Below the pieces are notes generated by a model. The model searched no databases. It had not been told where the DNA came from and saw nothing but the letters and a program-made list of their open reading frames with translations. The translations under genes and the position numbers were made by a program. From the NCBI RefSeq assembly GCF_000002875.2, contig NC_009416.2:875501-939500 (forward strand): 64,000 bases of DNA. Reading direction: 5' to 3'. This document shows, piece by piece, positions 22,604 through 33,941 of the stretch; position 1 is the first letter of the stretch; each line of letters begins with the position of its first letter. This stretch comes from Leishmania infantum JPCM5 (lineage: Eukaryota > Euglenozoa > Kinetoplastea > Trypanosomatida > Trypanosomatidae).

Positions 22604-24208
22604 GGGGGAGGGGCAGAAAAAGGAGCGAGCGGGTGTATTGCTGCAGAGCCGCGTGGCCAAAGATATGAAAGGGAGAGAGAGCGACGAACGCACACAAGCC
22701 CACACGAAGGGGCAGGAGGAGGAGGGGGGGGGGGGGGTAAAATGGCGTAAAGGCGCCACCACAGCAGTGTACAGGCGATATAGAGGCCAACACGCAGGAA
22801 GAAGGAACACACGCGCACGGCTGAGAAGCACTGCAGAAAAAGGATGGAAAACGAAAAGAGGGAAGAGTGAAGGATGGATAGGCTGCGGAGAAAAGAAACC
22901 CACAAGCACACACACGCACAGCAACAAGAATGGCAAGCGGGATATACGAGACTGTCACTCACGATGTAAAGAACTCACGCCCACAAAGCGGTGACCAGCG
23001 CATGCAAGCTTAGCAGCAACAAGAGTAGAGCTAAAAAAAAAACAAAAACGAAACAAGAAAGGATGGTGTGCTGCAATGCTGGGAGAAGTTACCCAAAGTC
23101 CAGCAGGGTCAATCAAGTCGTACGAAACTGCTCGAGGTTGAACGACGCACTGCAGTTGATCCCCCTACGCGAAGCTGCGCAGCCACCCGCACTTGTGCTT
23201 GCTTTCTGTTTGTTCTCGCTTCCTCACCTACAGACGACCCTCCGAAGCGCCTCTGCCTCTGGCGCCGTTTTTTTTTTCTCCCCTCTTCAAGGCGCGGATG
23301 AGAGCGGCCAGGCAAGAAAGGTTTTCTCTTGTATTCGCTCCTTCTCGCCTGTTGTGTCCAGTGGGAATCGAGAGGGTGGGTGTCTGTGTGCAACCGTCCA
23401 CTGCAGCGGGAATGAGAGAGGGAGGGAGCGTGGCAGGTGTGTCATACACACACACACACGTGCACGAGATATGGTTTGCTTCTGCGTAGGCGTTAAAGAG
23501 GCGATGTAAAGCGACTGAAAAGGGGGGATCCTGCGCAAGTTACCAAGTTCACATGCGCATGGGCCAAGGACGGCACGGGAAAGAGGCGCGCGAGGGAGGT
23601 ATGGTACCGATGAGTTCGTTTCGACGGTGCAGCGAGGTCAGTTGTGCGGGGAAGCGGGGAGACAGAGAGATGTAAAAACGCATTCACCGTGGGTTTGCTA
23701 AGTTGTGTGAAAGACTCAGCCCATTCTATCGGGGAAAGCGTCCCCTTTTCGGCCACTCATGCAAACGGTTTTGTGGCATTTTTCACTACTTCTTTTTTTC
23801 CTTTGCGTGCTTGCTCCTATCCCTTCCTCACAAGTCCGTGTGAATGCCACCCACACAGAGCCGCACAAGCATGCACAGACACGCACACACACACACACAC
23901 CTACACAGAGAGAAGCACACACGAGCACCGGCACACGTGCCTGCGAGAGTGCTGCGGATTTTGTGAATGCCTGTTTTTTTTTTTTGTTCGCTTGTGCGTG
24001 TTCTTGTGCTTTTCTTTTATGACGAGAATGGTGGTGACGATTTGGCAACCAAAGAACACGGGCATGCGCACCGGTGCCCGGCTTCGACCGCAACGAACTC
24101 CCAAAAGACACACCCCACACAGAGGTGTGCGCGTCCCGATGCCTCTCCTTCCTCCCTTGTCCACAGCTGCATTTCCCGCCAAGGCACTGCGCTCCCCGGA
24201 AGGAGCCC
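22604..24208. other. spacer with a 14-base G run
   Basis: No gene recognised. The plus strand carries 14 consecutive G at 22724-22737, a C14 tract on the transcribed-sense strand upstream of the decapeptide gene. The rest is mixed, with a CA run near 23884-23902. Confidence 0.5.
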
Positions 24209-25063
24209 TCAAGCAGGGTACATATTGTGCTTGTATCGCGCATCCGGCTTCTGCAGAGGGTGAATCGCCACATCTTCCATCATTTGCGTAAACTTGCCAC
24301 TTGGATACTTGCCAGAGGGCTGCGCGAGCTGCACTGGCATGGAGGGGCCGCGCAGGTGTGGAAGGGCGTAGTATCGCTCCATTTCGGGCGTACGCAGAAT
24401 GCCGCGCTCGTGCTGCTCGATGCGGTAGGACTTGCGCGCGTTCTGGGCAACAATGTCGCGCGAGACCAGCTCCAGGTGCTGTAGCACTCCCAGTGGAATA
24501 ACGTTCATGCCAGCGTTGTGCCACCACGTGTACAGCGCTTCTCTCCCGGACGCCGCGTCGGCGATGGTGCGGAGGCCGGAGCTCTGCTCAATGCGCTCCA
24601 GGTATGACTGCAGATCCTCGCGCGACCAGCATTGGGCCGTGTATTGATAAATAAACGGGGCTGTGTAGGAGAGCGGAAAGTGCGACGGCGTCTCGTACGC
24701 CTGGCCGACCTCGGCATAGTAATCCCATTCCGGGGCTCCGTTGTTTGCCACGGTGCTCGAGGCCGACACGGTGCGGCGGCAAACGCTGTCCTGGTGAAAG
24801 CGAACCGGGTCGTCGGTCCAGCGAGCCCAGGGCCAGTGCCGATAATGGTTGCGGTTGCGCATGCGGTTGTGCCACTCGACGCCGCTGCGGGGGTCCCAGG
24901 TGTTCCCGTACTCCTCCGGCATCTTGTGCGCAAGCGGCGACCGTACATGTGCGTTCTTGGGAGCCAGGTAGCGAGCCTTTCGGCGACGATGGGCGTACAC
25001 CATGACCCGATTCATGTACCCCTTGGCCGTGGAGGCCCATGAGACGTGGGTGGTGCGCAGCAT
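24209..25063 (-). CDS. conserved-looking unknown, probably mitochondrial
   Basis: A 284-residue protein I do not recognise. It begins MLRTTHVSWASTAKGYMNRV, which is basic, hydroxylated and free of acidic residues, as mitochondrial presequences are. The next 60 residues are very rich in Arg, His, Tyr and Trp (MRNRNHYRHWPWARW), a composition common in trypanosomatid mitochondrial ribosome or respiratory-complex subunits. No transmembrane helix or catalytic motif was seen. Codon use is even along the frame and complexity is high, so I consider it real. The start has a strong upstream acceptor (TTTTCTTTTGCCTTTTCTAG). The mitochondrial location and any ribosomal role are inference. Confidence 0.75.
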   Translation of the reverse strand: MLRTTHVSWASTAKGYMNRVMVYAHRRRKARYLAPKNAHVRSPLAHKMPEEYGNTWDPRSGVEWHNRMRNRNHYRHWPWARWTDDPVRFHQDSVCRRTVSASSTVANNGAPEWDYYAEVGQAYETPSHFPLSYTAPFIYQYTAQCWSREDLQSYLERIEQSSGLRTIADAASGREALYTWWHNAGMNVIPLGVLQHLELVSRDIVAQNARKSYRIEQHERGILRTPEMERYYALPHLRGPSMPVQLAQPSGKYPSGKFTQMMEDVAIHPLQKPDARYKHNMYPA

Positions 25064-25106
25064 TGCGACTGTTGCTCACCTTGCGCTGTAGTGGAGACTT
25101 GAAAAC

Positions 25107-25130
25107 CTAGAAAAGGCAAAAGAAAACCGA
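25107..25130 (-). promoter_or_regulatory. candidate spliced-leader acceptor of the 24.2-25.1 kb gene
   Basis: On the minus strand TTTTCTTTTGCCTTTTCTAG, with AG at 25108-25107, gives a 5' UTR of about 43 nt. Confidence 0.65.
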
Positions 25131-27740
25131 CACACCAGCGTGCACCGACAAGCACGCACGAGAGTGTCGCGCTGCCGAATGTAGCGGAAAGGAGAAACAA
25201 GAGAAAAGTCACCGATGGGGGCGAGTAAAGAATGATGTGAAGAAAACAGCATGGCTGGCGCAGCCAGGCCGGAGGCGGGCGATCAGCCGTCAGAATCAGC
25301 TTCGCAGGGCGGGCGTGCGTGATGGGGTGGGAGGGAGGATGCATGCGGAAAGCAAAAGACACAGACGGTCATTGCAAGGCACATCACCGCTGCTGCCGCG
25401 CGCCTCGTGCGAAGCGTCCCGATACGACCCGGGCACCCGAGGTGTGCATGCCCTGCGGCCATCTGAAGGCAGGAGCTCCTGCTCTGTCGCCATGTCCGCG
25501 ACGTCTGCGATTCACCGTCTCCCGTTTGCCCGGCCTCCCCTCCACAAGCCATCTTGCCGAGTGCGCAGGAGCGCGGCAGCGCACAACCACAAACGCGCGC
25601 CGTCTACCGCACACATGACACGGTACTTTCGCCTATGCTCCGCTGACGCCCGTTTTCCTTTCCTTGTACGCTTTCTGATGGTCGATAGCCGTACGAGAAG
25701 AGCTGAGAGAAGGTAAACACAAACTTCACAAGCGGAGTGGTCGAACGGGCTGCGGGCCTCACTAGAAGTCGCTCGCTTGCATCCATCATCGACAACCTGC
25801 AGATTAGGGATGAGCGGACAGGGAGGAGAGGGGATGGCCATGAGGAGATGGGCACAGCCGCTCCCGCCTTCTCTCCTCTCTTCACCCACGTCCTTTATTG
25901 CCAGTCGACGCCGCTACCAGACCAGAAGGCAAGCTACCGACTCCTCCCCTATCGGCCGCAGCACGTACACAAACGTATACGATTACTTCCCTTTCCTTTG
26001 CCAGCGTGCGTGAGAGAGGCGGGAGAGAGATGGAAGAAGCGGGAGAGTGAGTTGCTCCGAGGTCCTTAGCGAGTCCGCCCCATTCGTCCCAGCCCATTCG
26101 ACTGCTGAAGTGTGTTCAGCTGCGCCGCGGACACGGAGGCCATGTCAGCGCGAATAGAGAGCGTCCTCTTGTACAAGAGCGCAGATGCGCGTATACGATG
26201 TGTTTGCTTGTCCTGGCGAGGCTTCCGTGCCACCTGCCCTTCTATCTTCCTGTCCCACCGGGTGGAGACGTGAAGGGGAAAGTCGGGATGGGAGGTGGGA
26301 CGTACTATAAAGACATAAACCGTAGAAGTGACGGGCGAGAAGGCACCATAACGGCAGCGGGGCCCATGCGCAGCGAAGACGGAAACTGGAAGCAGCCCTG
26401 GTAGGTGGAATAGAGTCATGGCTTCCACTGGGCGAATAAAAGTCCATCATCTCCCGATCGCGACGCACCGTCATGTCCCCCGATAAGCGGCTAAAGGCCG
26501 GTGAAAAGAGCGCAGCACAGGAGCGACTATGTCTCCTCTGCGCAGGTGGAGGGAGGAGGGAAGCTGGAGCGCTCACGCGCCTTCTTGGGAAGAAGAGAGG
26601 AGCACAAGAAAACGTAAGAAGAGTGCGGAGTTTGTGGTCCGCATTCATGGGTCCGAGGGAAGGCATTCGCTACGCAGGTAGGCATCTCGTAGCAAATTTA
26701 TGCGTGCGCGAACAAGATGCAGGGCACCTACGCGCTGGCAGACGCACAGACACACTCAAACAACAACAAAAATGTAGCCTTGTCCGCGTAAAGGAGATGC
26801 AGTCCTGTCTGGGGAGGCGCCGATACAGACGGAGGAAGGGAGAGACGGAGGACGCGAGGAGGAGAACGTAGGAAAACACAGAGAAGATAGAGCGGAAAAG
26901 ACGTGGGCGCACGCATGCACGCGCGCGCGTATGAGTGCGTGTGCATGTGCAGAGAGGGGGAGCGGCGAGGAGCTCGTCGCCACAAAGCAAGATTGAGGAA
27001 AGGGTGGTCCGAGTAGCGCGAGAGAGAAGTCGCAACTGCAGGGACGGCAGAAGGAAAACAACAAAAAAAGATAGACATAGAGCAGCGCAGCCCGTAAAAA
27101 GTAAAAAAAAGAGGAAGCGAAGAAAAAAAATGGACGCGCCTGCGTCCTCTTGTTCGTGTCTGTGTGAGTGGTGTGAAAAGTGCGTTGTGTCTTGTCCGCC
27201 TTGACGTGTGTTTACTGTTGAACAGGGCCGCACCACGGACGAACAAGTCAACGTGCATACGCGCATGACACAAGCACATCTCTCACTCGCCTCCTCTGCA
27301 CCACGGCTCATGACGCGGAAAGTAATGAGAAGAAAAGATGCGTGTGCAATGGCATGAGAGAGCACAGGTGGACAGCGAGGTGAGGGAGGGGAAGGGCACA
27401 AAAGACAAAAAGGAACGTATAAGGAAGTGCTTGTCGCGTCTCCACATGCGTGCACGCAAAAAAAAAACGCCTCGATCTATGTCAGTCTCCTCGCATGGTG
27501 CGTGCACGAAGTGACAGGCAGAGATAGACACCTCTCACGCGCACGAATGAGGCGGAGGCAATGAAGAGGGAAGGGGATAGGAGAGGAAGCTCTTCCACTC
27601 GTACAACGAAGCGAAGAAGGGAAAATAAACGCAATCACACCGACACACACACACACGCACAAAGACAGAAGCAATAACGATAGCAGTCGCGCCGCCATCC
27701 CCCGCCGCCGCATCGCGCAGCTTCTCTCCTTCTTCGTAGT
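25131..27740. other. spacer downstream of the S1P phosphatase gene
   Basis: About 2.6 kb without a recognisable gene. Frames such as that at 26145-26666 (minus) are Ser/Arg/Pro-rich and resemble no family. Purine-rich on the plus strand from about 26730. It probably contains the 3' UTR of the phosphatase gene. Confidence 0.5.
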
Positions 27741-29684
27741 TCACTCTGGCGACGGTGGTGGTGACCCCGGATGATGCGCTGCCGGGCCGGTAAGCTCCTG
27801 GCCAACCCCAAACGTTTCCCTCAAGAGCACCTGGCACACAAATGTGGCCACGAAGCCCATGACAGCGTAGGAAACGGTGCGCCCGTGTACGTCCCAAAGC
27901 CACCAATGTCGGTGAGTGCGGAGCGACCAGACTTGCTGAGTGTTCAAGTACCCGTCCGGTTCCTCTACCGTTTCTGTGTTGCTGCGTGAATTCGACGCGT
28001 TCCTGCCGCCAGCGGCGGCCGCGGCGGCTTTCCCGTCTTGGCCAAATCCGTCGTGGAAGCGGTCACTTTGCATGAAGAGAGAACTGTTGGCGGTGACGGG
28101 GATGCAGGAGCGTGAGCCTCGCTCGTTGCCAAGCGTGGTCAGGCCGACCACTTTCGCCATGGCCAAGTAGAGCTGCTGAAGCGACTTGGGCAACCGCGCC
28201 GCGCACTCACCCGACAAGAACTTGAAGACCGCCTTCAATACAACAGCGGCGATGAGCGACGACAGCTCCCTGCTGGCAAAGACAACGACCATGCACACGA
28301 CCCACTGCATCAGAAAGCTGAGAGAGAACACCATGTCGAGCATGTGGTCGGGTTGCGGGCGTGCCGCCAGGGTACCGTAGATCGCGTAGAATTTCCAGAG
28401 GCCGATCGTAGAGCCCATCACCGCACCAGTGAAGCGCAGGCTATCAATGTAGCACGGGCACGGGTCATGGGGTGTAGCATGGGCCATGGAGAGCAGGTGC
28501 ACGGTGACGTACAAAAGCAGGTACGCCCACCACGGCGTGTCGGCACGCTGCAGGATGCTGGCCTCCCACCGATCGAGAAAGGCGACGTGGGAGAGAACAG
28601 TAAGGAAGGCCACCACACCGCCACCAATCAAGTCACCGACCCAGTGCATGCCCAGGTAGATGCGCGAGAAACTGACGTGCGCGAAGTAGTAAACGGCCGC
28701 CAGCCAGCACAGGAAGGCGTGATCAGGGAAGACGTGCACCAGTTTGCAGTACAGAAAGAAGGAGAAGACGCCGCTTTGGCAGGAGTGGGTGCTTGGGAAG
28801 CCGTACTCGTTGTCGTGAGTGTCCCGCTTGCCGTGCAGCTGAAGCGGTGGACATGGCGGACGTGGGCAGCAGAAAGCGTCCTTCATGATGCCGGTCACGT
28901 ACTGACCTACCCATAGCATCGACTCGATTTGCACACTGCTGAGCGGCGCACCGAGCCAGGCCGTCGTCGGAATGAACAGCATGTAGAACTCGGCCTCGCC
29001 GGTGAAACTCCACAACTGGAAGTAGGGTACGAGCAGCGGCTGCAGTGGATTACCTATGCGCTGCACCTTCTCGATCCACCACACCTGCTGCTCGTTACAG
29101 AAGCAGGAGATGTACCACTCACGAAATGCAACCGTCCGCTGCGGGCGGCGCCACTGCACGAGATTTTCGTGCACCGTGAGCGGCGACGCCACCACGTCGC
29201 CTGAAACTCCCGCCGGCGTCACGATCGTCATGGGAACCTTGGTTGCCAACTCGACGGTGCCGCCGACTTGGGGAGCATCTGTGCCGAGGCCATCTGAGTT
29301 TTCCGCGACGTCTGACAGTTTGCTCTCCCTCTCTCTGTCGGGGCCTTTCAAAACGATACCCAGCGAGATTGGCCTCGACTTACCACTAGCAGTGCCATTG
29401 GCAGCTGGATCGCCGCCGCCGCCGCGGGGATACGGCCTGCCACTGCTGTTCCCGTTGCACCACGCAACACCGGCTATGCCACCATTCCCAGTGCCATTTT
29501 TGGCATCTTCGGTGCATGCGGCGCTGACAGCAACGCCTTCGCGAGCAGCCTCCCTGTGGGTCAACGCCAGCGTCGTCAACGGTGGCGATGGCACCCGCGT
29601 GAAGTCCTGAGCGGAGGAGGGGCCAGCAAAGTGGCTGATAGGCACTGATGTCGCGACGAACATTTGGTGTGTGGCTGTTAGCAT
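27741..29684 (-). CDS. sphingosine-1-phosphate phosphatase (PAP2 superfamily)
   Basis: A 647-residue membrane lipid phosphatase expected to dephosphorylate sphingosine/sphinganine 1-phosphate in the ER. The three PAP2 motifs are present in order: C1 KDAFCCPRP at 268-276, C2 EYGFPSTHS at 293-301, and C3 SRIYLGMHWVGD at 340-351. The catalytic histidines are H300 and H347, with D351 in place. The C1 variant rich in Cys/Pro and PSTH instead of PSGH are typical of the S1P-phosphatase branch. Several hydrophobic segments follow between about 325 and 500 and another near the C-terminus. The first 180 residues are low-complexity Gly/Ala/Ser. The start MLTATHQMFV is chosen over a 101-codon upstream extension that translates CA repeats. 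It is transcribed with, but not evidently functionally tied to, the sterol reductase upstream. Confidence 0.85.
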   Translation of the reverse strand: MLTATHQMFVATSVPISHFAGPSSAQDFTRVPSPPLTTLALTHREAAREGVAVSAACTEDAKNGTGNGGIAGVAWCNGNSSGRPYPRGGGGDPAANGTASGKSRPISLGIVLKGPDRERESKLSDVAENSDGLGTDAPQVGGTVELATKVPMTIVTPAGVSGDVVASPLTVHENLVQWRRPQRTVAFREWYISCFCNEQQVWWIEKVQRIGNPLQPLLVPYFQLWSFTGEAEFYMLFIPTTAWLGAPLSSVQIESMLWVGQYVTGIMKDAFCCPRPPCPPLQLHGKRDTHDNEYGFPSTHSCQSGVFSFFLYCKLVHVFPDHAFLCWLAAVYYFAHVSFSRIYLGMHWVGDLIGGGVVAFLTVLSHVAFLDRWEASILQRADTPWWAYLLLYVTVHLLSMAHATPHDPCPCYIDSLRFTGAVMGSTIGLWKFYAIYGTLAARPQPDHMLDMVFSLSFLMQWVVCMVVVFASRELSSLIAAVVLKAVFKFLSGECAARLPKSLQQLYLAMAKVVGLTTLGNERGSRSCIPVTANSSLFMQSDRFHDGFGQDGKAAAAAAGGRNASNSRSNTETVEEPDGYLNTQQVWSLRTHRHWWLWDVHGRTVSYAVMGFVATFVCQVLLRETFGVGQELTGPAAHHPGSPPPSPE

Positions 29685-29711
29685 GCCGGCAACACAACGA
29701 GAGCCCGCCAG

Positions 29712-29730
29712 CACACACACACACACACAC
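29712..29730. repeat. (CA)n microsatellite
   Basis: An uninterrupted CA run between the phosphatase ATG and its candidate splice acceptor, so it should be in the 5' UTR. Confidence 0.9.
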
Positions 29731-29739
29731 GCTACTCGG

Positions 29740-29780
29740 CTAGCGAGAACGATGGAGAGCGATGCAAGTGGCCGACAGTG
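29740..29780 (-). promoter_or_regulatory. candidate spliced-leader acceptor of the S1P phosphatase gene
   Basis: On the minus strand a C/T-rich stretch ending TTCTCGCTAG (AG at 29741-29740) precedes the start by about 56 bases. Confidence 0.45.
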
Positions 29781-31676
29781 GAAGGTAAATGGAGAAGAAG
29801 AGTGTGTGTGTTTTTTTTGTGTGTGTGCGTGTGTGCAGATGAGCCCGTAAGCCACTCTGATCCCTGTGTTCACCCAAACAAAATTGCGCAGCTCGAATTC
29901 GTCGGCTCGCAACAGTGCCGCGAGCTGACCAAGACGGAGAGGGCGTTGCTCTGTATAGAGAGAGGGGGAGGGCAGAGGTGGACGCACGATACGCTACAAT
30001 CGACGCTGTGCTCAGGCTGTGCGTATCCCGACCGTCGCCATCGAAGAACGCTCGGCAACAATGCAGGTGGGGTATATTGGAGAGCGCCGCCTCATCCGAG
30101 AGAGAGAATACCAAGACTGATGCCGCGCTGCTGCTCTGTGAGCGAGTAAGAGGGTATACGAAAGGATTGAAGGTCTAGAAGAGGGAGGGCTACGTCGTGC
30201 AGTGCCGTCGTTCTCAGGGGCACTCGCACGCAAACAATCGAAGCCGTATCTGCACCGCCTCCCCGGCACCGTGCTCAACAGAGAACGCGTGTAGGAGTGT
30301 GTTGACTGGCAAGAGAAGCCGAGAAGGGAGGACGCAGAGAGAGAGAGAAGGCCGTGAGAAAAAAGTGCGTACGCCGCGAATCACGGCCAAATCAAGCAAC
30401 AGCAGACAAAAAAGTGGCGGAGGACGGTGGCTGAGGAAGAGAAACACCGCAGAAGAAGCAGAACGGTCAAAGAGAAGACGCGGGAAAAGGCAAAGGAAGA
30501 GGCGTGCGCACAGATACACGAGGGGAATACTTTGGCCTCGTTTCTTTTTCCGAATGGTTGCGGTGGTAAAGGTGGCGTCCACACCGCACCTCATGCAATA
30601 TGTATATCTGGGTCTACGTGAGGGAAGAGATGCACATGAGCACACCTCTATATGTCTGCAGCCAAGCCGCATAAAAGGTCGCACACCCGCGCCCAGAGGA
30701 AGAGGAGAGCGGGTCAGGGAGCGTTGAGTGCGTTGGCACACCCGAGGCACGTGAAGCCATCGGAGCAGTCGCCAAGCAACCAAAAACAACGACACACAAC
30801 GATGAGCAAAAACAAAAACAAGAAAAAGGAAAGAAGAGGTGGGAGAAGGAAGAATGCGAAGGCATGTCGAGATGGAGAAGTGGTAGTTGCTCCGCTTCTG
30901 TATACCCGTCTGCTGCGCCACGGGCAATGATGACGCGGTATGACGCATGCTTATTCCGCTCCGCATGGCTAATGCCTCCGTAATGCGGTTCGTCCAACAA
31001 AGGGAAGGAGGAGGCGCAAAAAAAAAAAAACAATGGCGCCGCACCACCCTGGACACGCAGATGCCGCTGCGCGCCAAGTCTTTCGAATGGAGTGATCAAG
31101 ATGATAGATCGAGAGCCGAAACCCGACGGGGCCTCTACGCCCCCGTCCACTGCGCACGTTTTTTTTCTGTTTTGTATGTGTGATCGAGTACTGCGCACAT
31201 GGAAACAGCGACGAAGCACGGATAGCAGAAGAAAACACCAAGCAGAAGCCGCCCTGAGCGGCAGCCTGGAGAAGCGACGCCAAGGGATCAAAAAGAGCGG
31301 TGCCGCTACGCGCTCGCAGCGCGCGAGGGGAAAGGGGGTGGGGCATGGCACAGCAGTTCAACAACTGAGCGTGCAGGAGGGTAGAGCACCCCTCCATGCC
31401 CCGCCCCTCAACGAGTCAGGCAATCTCTTGGTATTATCTGAAGACGGTAGCAGATGACGGCAAGTGAAAGAAGGCGCACAAGCCACCAAAGGGGAGTTAA
31501 ACAGAACTCACAAACAGGGAACGAGAAGACGCAAAAGACGAAAAAGAAAAGAAAAGGGCCACATCACCGAATCTCTAGCACAACGCCCCGTATCGCTCGC
31601 CGGCGCCATGGCTCCCCAGCTCTGACCAACTCAGACGTTTTGTTTTTTGTTTCGCTACCCCTCCCCCTCTACCGCC
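29781..31676. other. spacer between the phosphatase and the coiled-coil gene
   Basis: No gene recognised; purine-rich on the plus strand around 30280-30500 and 30650-30900. Open frames on either strand are low complexity. Confidence 0.5.
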
Positions 31677-32990
31677 TCATTGCTCACGCGACGTGCCGCG
31701 CGTCCATGTCCAGACTGTGCGTCGGCTCGATCCACTGCTGCCGTTGCGCCGAGCCTCAGCAGACCGCGGCGACAGCAAGTCTACTGGGGCAACAAGACGG
31801 CCACGATTGTTCGAGTACGCGGGTGAAAAGGCAGCGGCGGCACTGGCGCCCTGTGGCGCCCTGGAGGCAGGAACGCCCTTATCGCCATCCGCTCTTGCGG
31901 CTTTCGGGGGTGATGACTGGGTAGCGGTCGCCGCTTCGGAGATGCGCTGGCGCTTTGCTCCCACGGCTGCGGCCTCAGCAACGAGTGTCGCAGAGCGCGA
32001 GGCAACGCGCACGGTGAAGTGGCCGCTGCCGCGTTGTGTGCGCGGGCGTGACCCGTTTCGCAGGCAGGCGTTCGAAGGGTGATTGTCGCCATCGAGCGTT
32101 ACGTTAGCAGACGGTGGCACAACTGCAGCGCTGCCGCAGGCACCAGGTGCACCCTCCGTCAGCCACGTTTTTCTCGTGCCGCGGTTCACGTTGGCGGCGG
32201 GGACGGCCGTCACCCGCTCGAAGCAGCACTCCGGTGCAAAGCCGATACGCTTCTTTTCACGGGGGGAGCTTCGGCCATCAGCTTCGCCATGCACACACGC
32301 ATCCGTCACGGATTTTGATGGTGGCCAGGGAGGACTTTTCTCAGCGGTAAGCGGCGACATCACGCTGGTGACCGCTTTAACGGCTGCGCCTTGCTCGTCG
32401 GAAGGTCTGCAGTCACGAGGCTGCTCACTTGAGCTCCCCTCCGTCGCGCCCACCTCGATGCACCGCGTCAGCTTTTCTCTCAGCACGAAGAGCAGCTGAT
32501 GCACAGCTGCAGCCGGCATGAGCGTCGCCTCACGGCGTGGCTCGGCCCCCACCGCACTTAAGGAGCCTGAGCACGACTCATCGGCAGCAGAGGAAAAAGG
32601 AGTGCAGCTTCTTGGCGCAACGGGCGCGCCGGGCCTCCTAGGATCTGTTGGCCCTTTCCCGATCGAGAGAACGTGGGCATGGCACTTCTGCAGAAAGGCC
32701 CGTCTCGCACAGCGCAACTCCTGCGCCGCGTCGGCAGTGGCCCGTGCAGCTCCCCTTGCGTGCGCCTCCGCAAGCCGGCGCTCGGCATCGCCTTGCGTGT
32801 GTTTTGCGGCGAGCTCCTCACGCCTCGCCCGCTCTTCGGCAATAAGTGCTTCCTGACAGTGCAGCTCCTGCCGTAGCGACTCGGTGCGCCGTTGCACCGC
32901 TCGGAGGTCGACCTGTGTCAGCTGTTGCTGCTTTTGCAGAGCACACACGAGCCCGTACAGCTCCTCCGCAGAGCCGGGTTGGGACGGCAT
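31677..32990 (-). CDS. coiled-coil N-terminal protein of unknown function
   Basis: A 437-residue protein that I do not recognise. Residues 1-105 are heptad-like and charged (for example LRQELHCQEALIAEERARRE), predicting a coiled coil. A helical patch follows near 160-180 (AAAVHQLLFVLREKLTRCIE). The rest is Ser/Ala/Arg-rich and probably disordered, with scattered basic segments (KKRIGF, AKRQR) that could act as nuclear signals. The start MPSQPGSAEE follows a T-rich tract and an AG four bases upstream; a 51-codon extension upstream is T-rich UTR translation. The coding evidence is length and a non-repetitive N-terminus; the C-terminal half is less convincing by composition alone. Confidence 0.7.
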   Translation of the reverse strand: MPSQPGSAEELYGLVCALQKQQQLTQVDLRAVQRRTESLRQELHCQEALIAEERARREELAAKHTQGDAERRLAEAHARGAARATADAAQELRCARRAFLQKCHAHVLSIGKGPTDPRRPGAPVAPRSCTPFSSAADESCSGSLSAVGAEPRREATLMPAAAVHQLLFVLREKLTRCIEVGATEGSSSEQPRDCRPSDEQGAAVKAVTSVMSPLTAEKSPPWPPSKSVTDACVHGEADGRSSPREKKRIGFAPECCFERVTAVPAANVNRGTRKTWLTEGAPGACGSAAVVPPSANVTLDGDNHPSNACLRNGSRPRTQRGSGHFTVRVASRSATLVAEAAAVGAKRQRISEAATATQSSPPKAARADGDKGVPASRAPQGASAAAAFSPAYSNNRGRLVAPVDLLSPRSAEARRNGSSGSSRRTVWTWTRGTSREQ

Positions 32991-32993
32991 GGC

Positions 32994-33043
32994 CTTCAGT
33001 GATGTAAAGAGCCACAAAACAACAACAAAAAGAAACGAAAACG
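32994..33043 (-). promoter_or_regulatory. candidate spliced-leader acceptor of the coiled-coil gene
   Basis: On the minus strand a T-rich tract (GTTTCTTTTTGTTGTTGTTT) is followed by CTGAAG, with AG at 32995-32994, three bases before the ATG. Confidence 0.45.
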
Positions 33044-33941
33044 CCGACGTCGCTTGGCTGACGCTGTCGGAAGTGACACCATAATGGAAGCGAGCGAGAT
33101 CACCGCGTCGCCAGTGCACGCAGCAGCCGCGGCACACATACACAAAACAGGCAACGGAGGCACTCCACCTCCAGCGTACTCGCAGGAACGACTACACAGA
33201 CACAGGCAGGCACTTACAGCACGGCGAGAGAAAGAGAGACGTTGCGGCTGCCGAGTTGCACGGTGCTGTCAAAGACGGCCGGTCGAGGCGGGGCTCAGGA
33301 GGAGAGGGAATACGGAGCGGCGCGCAATCTGCAATGGAGATGCCTTTACGTGTCTGTGTATACGTGTGCAGCATCAAGAGGAGCAAAAAGAAGGAAGGAG
33401 AGATGAGAGTTCACACGCTGCCTGAGCGAAGCCCGCCCCTTCGAGAAAAAAGGGAGAGAAGAGCGTGGTGAGCGGCGCGGCTCTTGAGGGCCATGAGCGC
33501 AGTAGACGGCATCAGTGGTGGGAGTGGTGCGTCTCTGAGGCCGCCACCCACGGCCTTCGCTCTCCGCCCGCACCCTGCTCCCCGCACGTGTATGTAGTTT
33601 CGTAGCAGTGATCAGAGATTGCGGGATATGAAGAGAGAGGGAGTCGGAAGAGCGGTGCTGCGACACTCCTCGCAAGACGCCGTGTGCTTCTTTGCCACGT
33701 GCCTGCCCGCCTGTCTGTGTCTGTTTGTGTGTGCGTGTGCGTGTGTATGTTTTTGTGCTCAGGATACATCGCGAAGATGGTGTGTATTCTGTTCCTCTTG
33801 GTTGTATACTTCTTTGAAGGCTCCAGCACAATCTCGAATTTGCAAGTAATGGGGATAACACACACCGGCTTGCCATGAACGAGGACGAGTGAGGGGGTTG
33901 CGCGGTGCTTTCCTATCGCATTCTATCCCCCTTCACGGTCT
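33044..33941. other. spacer downstream of the 1229-residue gene
   Basis: No gene recognised. Mixed composition, TG-rich at 33720-33750. Confidence 0.5.

Noticed and set aside
22483..22962. 160-codon N-terminal extension of the decapeptide protein with hydrophobic, signal-like residues
   Set aside because: The hydrophobicity and poly-Pro come from pyrimidine tracts of the UTR; a plausible acceptor lies within the extension.
26145..26666. 173-codon minus-strand frame in the spacer downstream of the phosphatase gene
   Set aside because: Correct strand, but Ser/Arg/Pro-rich composition without any family resemblance and overlapping other equal-quality frames; not enough support for a gene.
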